From Micropterix aruncella (Eukaryota; Arthropoda; Insecta; Lepidoptera; Micropterigidae), in the NCBI GenBank assembly GCA_944548615.1, contig OX155973.1, positions 22,035,386-22,099,385 on the forward strand: 64,000 nucleotides of DNA, in the 5' to 3' direction. A program made the position numbers and the translations under genes. This document shows positions 34,401 to 46,400 of this stretch, piece after piece. A model generated the notes under the pieces. The model worked only from the letters and a program-made list of their open reading frames with translations. It ran no database searches and was not told the DNA's origin. Position 1 is the first letter of the stretch; each line of letters opens with the position of its first letter.

Positions 34401-37400
34401 AAGTAGATGGTGGTGTCAGTGCCAATGATGTTTTGAAATGTGAGAACATTTCTATCCACCACCCGCGAAAAGATCAATGCGACTTGTGTATCTCACATAA
34501 ATGCGTTTGATGAACACATAAAAAGAAAGCAACAATCGAAGGAGGCTAAAGCACACGCTTAAAAATTCTGCCAGTGACACCACATTACTCCTCAATATGG
34601 ACCTACAGAGTGTACTTCTGTGTCCAAAATTGATTGCGTCCGGAGCTTATTACAGGCAAAAATTACAATTTCATAAATTCACTATTTATGTTCTGAATAA
34701 TGCGGATGTCACAATGTACGCATGGCACGAAGTAGATGGTGGTGTCAGTGCCAATGAGTTCACCACATGTATAGTGGATTTCTTACAAAATTTGCCGTTC
34801 ACATATAGAAAAATTGTTTTGATATCCGATGGTTGCAATTACCAGAATAGAAACAAAGTTATGGCAAGCGCTTGGCCCGATTTCTATAAGAGACGGATAC
34901 CGATCGGTAACGGTTTCCGTTGACTATTGATCATTCATAAAAGCGACAAATTCATTCATTATTTTCGTAGTATGACGTAAATAATACTTCGCAGGGGTAG
35001 TTCAAATAATTAAAAAAATCGGTTGTGTCATCCAAATACTCCCGGCAAGTAGCCAAGGACTGATTTCATTTGAATATTAACTTTATCAATAAAATCGATG
35101 ACTGCCCTCTCTCGGCCCGCGGAAGAACCCGGTTGGGTTGCTAAAGCGGAGCGTTCCTTTTTTCGGTTAAGCGCCAACAGACGGCGTCAATATTTGATTA
35201 TTACCCCCCTCAACACTTTCCCGCAACCCCCCCCCCCCCCCGCAAAACGTACTCCCTCCCAGAAACCCCCCCCCCCCCCCCGCACCCCCTTCCCCCGCAA
35301 CCCTCTCCCGTCGCAAACCCTTCCCCCAACCGCAACCCGCACCCCGGACACCCCCGCCCCCCCACCCCCCACCCACCCTACCTTCCTCCGCAAGCACCCC
35401 CCTCGCAATACTTTCTCTACCCCCCCCCCCCCGCAACAAACCTCGTGTACTCCTTTCACCCGCGCCCCGCTCCCACCTTTTCCCGCACCCGTACCCCTCC
35501 ATCCTCGCACGCCCCCACTCCCACCCCTGTTCACCCTTTCCCCACAACTTCCATCCCCCGCAACCCCTCCCCCCTTGCACACTCTCCAACCACCCCCCTC
35601 TTTCCTTCCCCCCTGCAAAAACCCTCCCCTCCCTTCCTTCGCACCCCCCACCCCCATACACCCCGCGGCACACCTACTTTCCCTCCCTTTTCACCCTTAA
35701 ACCACCCCCGCCTGAACCCTCCCCCTCCCCCTCCCTCAAGGCAGCCTGGTAACAGGATCCTGGTGAGGATCAGTACCGGTGTCCTGGTGTCAGCCCAGTG
35801 CCAGCATCCTGGTGTTAATCTGGCGCCAGCATCCTGAAGCCGGCCTGGAGACAGTATCCTGGAGCCAAAGTAGTGCCAGCATCTTGGTGTAACACCAGTA
35901 CCAGCATCCTGGTGATAGCCTGGTGACAGCTTCGTTGGGATAGGATGGTGCCATCATCCTGGTGTCAGCATGGTACCAGAACCCTGGAGAAAGCCTGATG
36001 CCAGCATGCAGGTGTCAGACTGTTGCCAGCATCCTAATGACAGCCAGGAAATTCTCCTACTAGCCTCCAATAAGCCGACCCCCCCCCCCCCTTCCCCCCA
36101 CCCAGTAAACGCCCAAATTCGACCGATTACATTTTTTCACATTTTGTATGAAGGAAACCGACTGTTGTCGGTAAGTTGTAACCGATCGGTTCGATCCACC
36201 GGTATCGGTTACATATTGAAACGCAAAATGTATTGTATTTTGAGCAAACCGACAGTTTTACGGAAACCGATACCGACAGGTATCCGTCGCTTTTAGAAAA
36301 CGGCCCTAAGTGATCATGCTAAAAGCAAAAATATTTTACTAGGGCAATTTTCTTTGGAGAAAGGTCACACAATAATGGAGGCAGATAATATGCATTCTGT
36401 CCTGGAGCACTATTTTAAGTCCCCAATATATTCTCCATGCTACTATGTTGCAAGGATGGAGATGGCTCGTCCGAAGCACCTCTATGTGATCAAAAATGTT
36501 CAGTTTGATTTTTTTTTGAAATACGAAGACACATCTTCAAATTTGCCTTCCCTCAGACCCGGCAAGAAAGTAGGAGACCCTACGGTGAGCGATCTAAGAG
36601 GACTTCGTTATCTACCTACTGGTGAAATAATATATAAGATTGATCGCACGGTAGAATGGCAACAGCTTCCTCAGCGGAGGAAGAATAATAATGCATCACC
36701 TCCTAGGTTGTATAACACAATGATACCTTTATCACTTACCAAGTATAAACATCTTCAAGAATTGAAGACTGTTATTGTTAAGGATCACCATCCGTTCTAT
36801 GATAGTCTTCCTCTAGAAAATTAATATATTTGTTCGGTTCCTAATGTAACTTTTATTGTTTTTTTTTATGTTATCCATTAAAAGGATTTTTGTAAATAAA
36901 ATTTGGTTCATCGCTTTTCTTGTTTTTTATTAACCCTTTACTGGGAACATGATTTTAAACGACATAATAGGGAACTTTGGTGTGTGGGACCGCTATTTTG
37001 AATTATTGATTATAAAACACACTTCTACCTAACAACATTTTATTTAACCCTTGGAGTAAATGGGTATTTTCATGGATGCATCTGTCTCTTTTGCAGGATT
37101 TTCGGCGACATCGACCTTAAAGTACTATAACTACGAAACTACTACACCAATCATAAAAAGAACAACTGCACAATGATTGCATTGAAATTTCGAATATAGA
37201 ATATTGAAATATCATTTTGTAAAACAATTAGATAATTATGAATAAATATGAGAACGTCAAAGAAGTGAAAAAAACGCGGAACCAGATCTGGTCGTATCAT
37301 ACTCAACGGATAATTGTTTCAGAACCAGATTTGGTCGTATCATACTCAACGGGTTAAGTACCAATATCAAAAGCCTGGTATCTTATAAACTGGAAAGAGT

Positions 37401-40400
37401 TAGGTATAACAGTTATATGTATTGTCTATCTTATTATAAATAACACATGTCGTATTCGGAGCACATTTTTCGCAGACCTTCATAGAACACTCTAAACTTA
37501 TAGGATCCGAGCATTTGGTGCATTTATAGCCTGTATTGCGCTTATTGGTGTATAGACAGAGTTTGCAAGTCTTTATTTTTTCATGTTTGTCTGTCATGGT
37601 CATCAGTACCTCCGCAGAATGTATCACAGACCGGTACTAATATTGACGACTTTTTAAACCAGAGCTAAAACAATAAAACAGACGCTCCTATAGACACGAT
37701 CGTCGGGTGCGCCAACACATCGGGAACTAATAGGAGACTACTGCGAGCGGAGGGTCGCTGAGGGGCGGGGGGACGGACTGGAAGCATTTCTAAGAAACCA
37801 TAGCGGTCTGTGAGACCGATGTTCCTGGTTAAGGGTTAATAAATAACTACTTATTTCATTTTAAAGTTGTATGGTTTTTTTTAGTATATTTCAACTCTCT
37901 AGGAATAACCCGTGCTGAACTGAAATATTTTTAAACTGAAATAATTTTGGAACTAAACAGCTTTAATAACAGTTTTTCATTTGGGTACAGTGTTAAATTT
38001 GACTTATGTGGCAAGTTGCGTGCAAGCATTATCCGAAATATGAGTTATGTGCACCTTTTAATAAATTATAAATAAAGTTTTCACAAATATTATAAAAAAA
38101 TATGCAGAAAGTGTTTAAAACTTATCAACCAATCTAATTTTTAATATGAGATAGGTCAAACAAGGAAGATATTTCAATAAAACAGTGTTTTCTTGTTTTC
38201 TCAAAACAGGTAATTTTTACATGAGTCATACGTGCAACGACGATATATACAAAATTGACCAATAAGGTGCGGTGCCATTTTTTTGCACACGAAGGCTAAC
38301 TTCCGACAGGTTAATAGCTGAGGAACATTAAGTAGTTTAAATTCGATGATCAGCAGATCAGAGCTTCATAATGGCTAGGTGATGTCTTCAAGAAATGATA
38401 GCGGCACTTACCCAATCATATTATGTCAGTGCTCTATTTCATAATGCAATATTTTGAATTTTAATTTACAATTTGTAAAATCAGAGGGAGCAGCCCTCCC
38501 CCCCCCCCCCCCTCTTCTATCCAATTTGACAGTTCAATCGTTAGTGACTTACTTTAGCAATCAATGTTGCTGAAAAAACTGAAAACGTGGGCAGGATTTT
38601 TTTTTTACTGAAGACAGCAAGCAAGAAGTAAGGAGAAGTTCTGTTTTTGAAGTAAAATATATATTATATAATTTGACGATATATTTTTTTTACATTACAA
38701 CACTGACATATCAAATATGTAAACAGAGAACTGTCAGATGTGTTTTTTTTATGGGACAAATGTAGTTTTAAAAAAAATCATTATGAGGAAGAAAAACCAG
38801 AGGAATAATCAAGAACACTACAAAAACCTTTACCATTAACGTGCCCATGTGAACAAAAAGTAATTTTTGTTACAAACTAATGATGAATTTTCATGCCTTC
38901 GTCACAGGCCTAATTGCCCCATCCAAAGAAAAGATCGAGTACATTAGAAGATTCTTAGACAATGCCTTAAAAATTTGGATTTGCGATCGCAACCGTTTCG
39001 GCAGGAGATCCAAATGGGGTGTCCATCTAAGCTTGCAATCTATATATACCCCCAGATTAATATTGTGTTTCATAATTATATTTTTTGTTCCTTGACATAA
39101 TCCTTGATTTAATTGTGTGTTTTTAATTTGGGCAGTGTTTTTCAACCAGTGGGTCACGACCCCCTGGGGGGTTGCGAAGAGACTCCAGGTGCGAGCAGGG
39201 TTGCGAGCAGACAATTCAAAAATAAAAATCTACAATTTTTTTATTATATAATATGAAAACATTTACAGCTTCGGAAGAGAAACATATTTATAACGTATTT
39301 TTTGATATTTCTTTTAGAAAACTTAATGTTAATCTTAGATGGAAACCGGTAAAAACAGCTTCAAAAGTGAAAAACACTAAAAATTTATGTGGTTTTTGCC
39401 ATTGTTTTTACAAAAAAAATATCGAATGCTTACAGTTACAGCTGTGGAAGAGACTAAGGGGGATCGAGATAACTAAGTTACAGTCTAAGGGTCATTTTAC
39501 CTTCAACCTGAGGAGGTAAAACAATCTAGCACCAAAAGCCTGTTGCGGTTCTCAAATGACACGAGGCTCAGCGCAGAACTATAGCAGGTGGCGAACACAA
39601 TAGATCAGCAATGGTCGCAGTGTTACAAGGCTCATAAAGACCTTAGAAAAGCCCCAAACAACAAACAAAACAGAAAGGGTTGTGTATTTTTTTTATTTAC
39701 CAAAAGGGGGTCGCGATCTAAAAAAGGTTGAAAACAGTGATATAGGGTATAGGATTGCTCAATATGGAGAGATCAGAATGCTATTAGAATATTTGAACAT
39801 TAAAGCGCCAATCTTTATGGAAATAATAATAAAAAAAGAAGAGCTATGATTTAAAATTTTGTTTGCTATTATATTATTATTTTATTTTGAAATAGGATAT
39901 CATATACACATGTTTAGAATGCCATCTATTGGTAAAGTAAACATAAGGGAAGATTAATCAAAGCTTGAAACTATGAGTGCTATCTACAGTATTTCATAGT
40001 AAAAATCCTAGCTACCAAAATATAATCCTAGCAATGAGCAATCTAGGACTACATCAATGAGCAAAAGTCCTAGCAATGAGCTATCTAATACCCTATATAA
40101 TTATTACGTAATGTTAATTGTTGGCAGTCGTGGGCTGCCAGTTAAATCTCTGTTTCACCTTTTTAAAGATCATGGTCTCTAGGAAAATAATCAACTCCTT
40201 AGAAAAATTATCTAAAACCGCAATTTCCACATCTCAAATTCTATGGCTTCGAAGGGGAAGTGAATGGGTGTTAAGGTGAACGCTCACATGTGGCAAGACA
40301 GCTGTCCTAAACCTACCACAGCCGGTCGTTAGTCCGGAATCCACTGCTCACTCCCCAGAAGTGTAATATTACTATATTATAGGCCTGACTTCGGTCGGTG

Positions 40401-43400
40401 AATTCCATGGCAGCTCCGTTTGTATTTTATTTATGGTTTTATTTTGTTACAGGAATGCCATTTTTATTTTCCTATCAAACTACGGAGGCGAAGATATATC
40501 GATGAGATTATTAGAGTTGTATGAATCCGGCTTCACGAGAAACGATATAAAACTGTCGCATTTTGAGCAAGCCATTAGGAAAGCGTCTTATATGGAAATC
40601 GGTATGTTTTAGCTATTTAATTGGATTAGGTGCTAATGGTTCCAACTCAGGATTCAGCTCCCATCCTGAAACCTATTCGAAGAGGTGAATTTAATGAAAG
40701 AGTATGTGGCGGTTTACTGGGGGGAGTAGACACCCAGTTAGAAACTCAGCGTTCAGGCGAATACACCCCTAAATATCCGCGGAAATAGACAATCTTTTGA
40801 TTTCTAATACGAGTCGATTGTCAAGTTAATCGATAATGCAGGCAAGAAGAGTGATCTTTTTAATTTTGTAGATATCCCAGAGAATCCTTTTTTCACTTGG
40901 TAACTTTGGAATATCTGCTAATCCATGGTTCATTGATTTCCTTGGGGCGTTTTTACCTGATATATGTATATCATGATATATTTACCTGATATATACCTGT
41001 ATACCTGATAATTTTTTATAAGAACATAACACAAAATACATCTCTTATTTTTACATTACATTATAACATTACAAGTCAACGGGGTCAGGTCAGTACTTCC
41101 CGACATTGATTATGTATGGTATTAAATTGCTCAATGTCATAGTACGTTTCGGCAACCCTTCTGCGCCAACTTGTACGGCGAAACTAGTAGCAATTTATTT
41201 GGCCATCTATGATAACATTGATAATGAAAGTGTTTTATCAATAATGTAGCATCCGTGGCCACGTTGACACCGGTTCTTGTTGTTACCGCAGTTGAGCAGC
41301 GTAGGACGCGGTCAGTACTTAGATGCGTGACCGCCTGAGTGTCTGACTGCGAGATGCTATAAATGCCCACCTAGAAGATATTGCCAATAGACAACAATGT
41401 GGGTTCCACGAAGAGACGTATACATTGTGGGTTAAAAAAAAATAACCAATGATAACAATAATAACGTTTAATTATTAGTGCTATCTATCACATTTTTTAT
41501 ATAGGCTGATTACATTACAGAAATAATACGGAGAGATATAATGCCATCTATTAGTCTATCTGAACTTAAAGTGCATAATTGCTTATTGAAATCGGTACAC
41601 CAAATAAAAATTGACATCTTTATGTAAATAATATTAAAATGATAAGAGCTATGATGTAAAAATTCGTTTGTTATTATGTTATTATTTTATTTTGAGATAG
41701 GATACCGTATAGGCGTGCTTAGAGCGCCGTCATACAGTCATTAAAGATAAGAGAAGATTAATCAATGTATTGAACTATTAGTGCTATCTACACATTGCAT
41801 TGTGTAATAAAATCCTAGCTGCCAAAACGTACTATGGCACTGAGCAATCTAATACCCTATATAACCAATGGCACTACTACACTATATGCCCTTAAAACTT
41901 ACCTCTTTAACCCTAAGTCAAGAGAATTGCATTTCTACGAGGGTCACATTCACATTTTGCACTTCTTACAGTTTCCGGCCTCATTGACTTAAGGTAACTG
42001 CAGAAAAAAAAAACTCATCATCTGATAGATGGCCTTGACATATGAAAACCGTAAAACTTTCAATTTATTCTGATCATTATTTTGTCTGTGACACTCTTCT
42101 AAACTTGTTAGCTGAGTTGTCTATCAACAATTGAGAAAATCGAGTACCACGCAGTGAAAAAATACTTTCATTTGAAAGAGAAAAAGACTCAGAAACTAAA
42201 AGATGACTTGGAATTTACATACGAAGAAGTCTCTACTTCGTTTATAACGGTGGTTCTCGCGGCGAACTCGATGGTTACTTTATTGACCGTAATGTTTAAA
42301 ACATTTTGATGATTTTTTTTCCTATTTTGATGACACATCTACAGGCCGAGAGCTTTTTTCAGACACCTCAAGCAAATGTTTACACGTAGCCGTTCTCTCA
42401 AATTGGTGGTTACAGGAAAAACACTTGTCAACATAATATATAGATTATTTTATTTTTCTCTTTTGATGACACATCTACAGATCAAGAGCTTTTTTAGATA
42501 CCTCAACCAATTGTTTACACATAGCCATTCTCTTAATTTGGCCATTACGGGAAAAACTCGTTTCTAATTAATATACAGAATTTTTTCTTTTTCTCTTTTG
42601 ATGACACATCTAGAGACCGAATTTGTTTTCTCAATTTGGCCATTACAGGAAAAAAAACACGTTTCAAATTTATAGATATCTCTGGGGAAAAAATATAAGT
42701 AAAAAAATGCTGTAAATGAGTATTTTTCAGGTTTAGGCAATCATTTTTTTTTTCCGACAGTTTAAAAGGATGGGAGAAACTTTGGACCAAATCTACCGAG
42801 CTGCAGGGAGACTAGGTAGAGAAATAACTTTTGTTTTGATTCTATAAATATGTGTTTTTCTTAAAAAAACGCCGGAAACATTTCAAGTGACCCCCATACC
42901 TTCAAAAGTATGCCTCACAAAAAAATTACCTACAATAATATATTTGTGACAATATATAGGATGCTTTCTTTGTTTTTAGGTGGATTTCAAAAAGCATCAA
43001 TCATATCCAGTCAGCTAATAGATCACTACATACCGTTCTTACCTTTGGAAGCGTCTCATGTTAGGATGTGTGCTAAAGCGGAGTTCGAGGACCAAGAGTT
43101 TGAAAATCCAACCGAGGAGATGTTCACGTGAGTCTCCTTATTCAACTGACGGTGTGCACTAGCAATTGTTTATAGAATGACAGTTCAATATTTCGAGACT
43201 GACGAATTCCGAATTTATGTCCAACATAAAAACAGATACAGACAGATACAGACAGATACAGAATGAACGGCTACTCGTCCCTCCTTTTCGCAACCTTTAT
43301 GGAAAAACAGATTGAATTGGCTAATCCCTGATATTTTCAATAAAATTCCTCTAAATTTAAAAACTAATAAAATATGTAAAAAAAAACAACAAAAAAGAAT

Positions 43401-46400
43401 AAAAAATAGTTAGCTTTAAAATAAGTGAATGTGAAACATACGTGTAAATAATACGAATAAGATTCATACCAGATACATATTAGCATTAAGTACGTCTCAC
43501 CTTTTTATGTAAATATTATCAAGGGGGTGGCTTTCTGTGCCGACTAATCTTAACTAATGTAATTGCAGCATATATATTATAATATGGTAAAGATAGCCAC
43601 TATAGTCGCACTGAAAGTCACCCTATCATAATCTCCAGCAGGTAAGCCTTGGGCTTGGCTGAATTTTATTCAAAACTGTAATTAACCCGGTCGCTCCGTA
43701 ACATCCCCTGGGGGACCAAATGTCGACCGCCTAACACTCCGTAACGTTCGTTACGGGAGCAAACGCTCGCCGCTGCGAAAAATGCAATTTACAATTCGAC
43801 TTGCCGTACTATATACTTTCTGAGGGCTCTACGATATGGCCAAAATATCTTTAATTCAAGATTTCCGTCTGGCAATATCGAAGGACGATTTAAAAAGTGA
43901 GCATAGACGTCAAACGCCAGTGTCCGCCGGCAACCCCCACGGCCGCGTACGGTTCCGCGAAATGGGTGATAAAAATGGTGTGTGTGCAGTGTTTGAGTGC
44001 CATTTACTGGAGAACAGTGAGTAATTTGCATTTTAAGTAGTTTCTGAATGAGGATTAGTCATTTGAGATAGTCCATTTGCTGTTTTTCACGAATTTTTAA
44101 ACAAAAGACTTCGGCGACAACACACCCCTCGCGAAAAAATGGCCGTTTTTATTTTGTAATGTTTATGAAATATCCCGATATATCGCGAAATATGACGTAA
44201 TGTCGCTTTAATTTACTAACAAAATAGGTATTGCTTCATTTACATCCTAAGTTATCACATAATTAGGCGTATTTTGAACATTATATGTTGTTTTCTAATA
44301 TGACTCGCGCAAAGAAACTTGTTTTGATAATTACTATGAGAGAATTAAGTGCGATTTTTCATAGTTTTTCGATGAAATGTGACTCTTTGGAGTATAGTAA
44401 TTAGTTAATAGACATATAATAAGTATATAGTTAGTTAGTTAGTTAGTTAGTTGTACTGGGCGTTCCTCCGCAAGTCGACATCCAGTGTGCCTATTTTGCG
44501 TGTAACGGGGGTAGCGCTATTCCACCCACCCCAGCTCCTCGACGAAAGCCAGCAGGGCTTTCAGGTTTCCTGCTGCCTCGCGCAGGGTGCCTGGAGTCCC
44601 AAGGTGTTTTGTCCTGTATACTTCTACCTGTTTACAATCTAGCAGAATGTGTTTTGTGGTTTCTTCCGCCTCCATGCATGCTCTGCACATAGGGCTATTC
44701 GTTCCGCCCATGTTGAAGAGGTGTTTGTTTAGTGTGTTGTGTCCTGTTATCAGTCCCACTAGTTTGCGTAGTTGGGGCCTTTTTGTCCTTAGAAGTGTTT
44801 TGGTAAGTTTGTGGTTGTATTCCACTACTATTTCTTTGGTTTGTCTGCAGGTGTCTATCTCTTTCCAGTGTGTTTGATGTAATAAGTATATAATGAGACA
44901 ATATAATTGAAAAAATCTAACGAATTTTATATTATGAGCATTCAAAGTTTATTATTAAATTTCGGACGGAAACTCTCAAAACTTTAGATTTTTCTGTAAT
45001 ATCAGACAAAGCTCAAAGTTCTGGTGTGATTTCTAAGAGATGTGATGTAGTAATAAAGTTATTTTGAAAGAATTTCATATAAAAATATACCATAAGTAGT
45101 CACAAATTTAAAATTTAAAAATTTTTTTTTTTAATTTTTTTAAATGGCTGAATAAATAAATATTTTTGTATGCAAATAAGTCAAAAAAAATATGGTTTTG
45201 GTAAAGCATTTAATAAAGAACATAACTGTATTTACAATTTTTGCATATTTTACGTATTTTGTGTCAAAAAAATCGAAATGATTTTATAGGCGAGTTTTTT
45301 CAGTTCACCAATTTTGTAATATTTATTCATTATTATCTTTATCGTTTTACGAGAGAAAGTTATAATGTTTTATATTTCAAATTTCAATGCGGTCATTTTA
45401 CAGTTATTCTTTTTATGATCGGTGTAGTGGTTTACAAGTTATGGTCGTTTGTATCAAGGTCGTCGACTCGCGTCGATTTTACGCGCGAATATGTCGCGCG
45501 CAAAAGTGATAGCTGAATTTTTACTTCGTGAGAGGCGTTAAATTAAATTTTAAAAAAGGATCATTCTAGCATCACTGCTCGAATTTTCCACGGCAGCGGT
45601 CTGTAATGCTTCTCAAATCGGGAATTTTTAGTACATCCGAGACTTTCAGGGAATCGATACTGCTTAGAGACCGAATCTACCTCCAGAATCCAATCTGAAG
45701 CTTTCTCGATTATTAAGAAAGGTTTCGTAGTAAAGGTTTTGTGTTTCCCGCATTTACAGCCATCCTGCACAAACTATTAGTTTTTTTTTGTTTAAGTTCA
45801 AGTTCTTTATTGTGTGAATTATAAAAAAAACATACAATGTTTAAGTAACAAACTGCCCAGAGAGCATACAACATTTCGTTTTAGAAGAAACTTCATAAAG
45901 TAGAAGCTATATAAGGCGCAATCAACAAGCAGTAAAACTAAAACCATCAACAATGAAAATAATCAATATCAGAAATGATCAAACAAAAGCAATAATCATC
46001 AATAATCAGATAATCAAACAAACTAATTTTTATAATTTTTAAGCTATTGCATAGCTTTTATCGCGGGCCTAGGCCAGCGCAGCGACCGAATGAAGAAATT
46101 TCTTAACGAAAATTAATGATTTTAAACTGATAATTACGCCTAAACGAGTACTGCTTACGATTCGAAAAAAATATATGTTAACCCCTCGCGTACCAGACGG
46201 CCCGAAACGTCCAGAATTGATATTTACCGTCGAACCCCAGACGGCCCGAAATGGCCAGGCGAGGCCGACCGCTAATTATGTTAGTACAACTTTGACTAAT
46301 AATTATGAATAATCTTTATTGCTTTACATAACGACGTTACAAATATCTAATAGCAAATTTCAATAGGAACATAAAACAGGTCTTTTTTAGACGATCGGTG

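Larger units (their letters stand above)
34872..36309. mobile_element. TIR element inserted in the transposase gene
   Basis: Imperfect TIRs of about 50 bp: the left end runs TTGGCCCGATTTCTATAAG, GACGGATACC, CGGTTTCCGT; the right end inverted runs TTAGGGCCGTTTTCTAAAAG, GACGGATACC, CGGTTTCCGT. It separates two parts of one protein. The 1438-bp interior holds a C-rich tract and a minisatellite. The (G)GGCC(G)TTTTCT terminus resembles PIF/Harbinger MITEs, but I cannot establish the TSD. Confidence 0.8.
33650..36824 (+). pseudogene. Decayed transposase of the 33179-38247 element
   Basis: Remnants in order: a Cys-containing N-terminus ('SLKCYAINENDRFLVFEKFW'), 'KVCLKMFINTISIS', 'DQCDLCISYKYG', 'MDLQSVLLCPK', 'YYRQKLQFHKFTIYVLN', 'MYAWHEVDGGVSANE', 'VLISDGCNYQNRNKV', then after an insertion 'LEKGHTIMEADNMHSVLEHY', 'KPTVEWQQLP'-type C-terminus, and a stop at 36824. 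This layout is known from many insect 'uncharacterized' proteins of transposon origin. Acidic residues in MDLQ, SDGC and EAD are catalytic candidates. Stops, a 350-bp tandem duplication (34091/34441) and a 1.4-kb insertion disable it. Confidence 0.75.
36934..37835. mobile_element. piggyBac-like element keeping a Cys-rich tail fragment
   Basis: TTAA on both sides (36930-36933, 37836-37839); ends CCCTTTACTGGGAACAT and ATGTTCCTGGTTAAGGG are inverted copies. It contains a Cys-rich frame on the minus strand and a later family F MITE. It lies in the 3' part of the 33179-38247 transposon. Confidence 0.8.
33179..38247 (+). mobile_element. Complete DNA transposon with TIRs, 4-bp TSD; tentatively Sola-like
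   Basis: The left end TATCGTCGTTGCAC followed by ATGACTCATGTAAAAA is mirrored at the right end (TTTTTACATGAGTCATACGT, then GCAACGACGATATA). A TACA duplication flanks it (33175-33178, 38248-38251), and family G copy 1, which lacks the insert, has one TACA at the point. Subterminal motifs (G/A)ACTTATGTG occur several times in both orientations at both ends, as transposase-binding sites do. It carries a decayed transposase gene and three later insertions. The superfamily is my inference from the 4-bp TSD and protein style. Confidence 0.8.

Noticed and set aside
35098..35700. 200-residue proline-rich open frame and antisense glycine-rich frames
   Set aside because: They are produced by a poly-C low-complexity tract; no start context, no motif, all strands open for the same reason.
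43265..43400. Possible LINE 3' scrap ('WLIPDIFNKIPLNLKTNK')
   Set aside because: Resembles the end of jockey-type proteins, but is too short and diverged to annotate.
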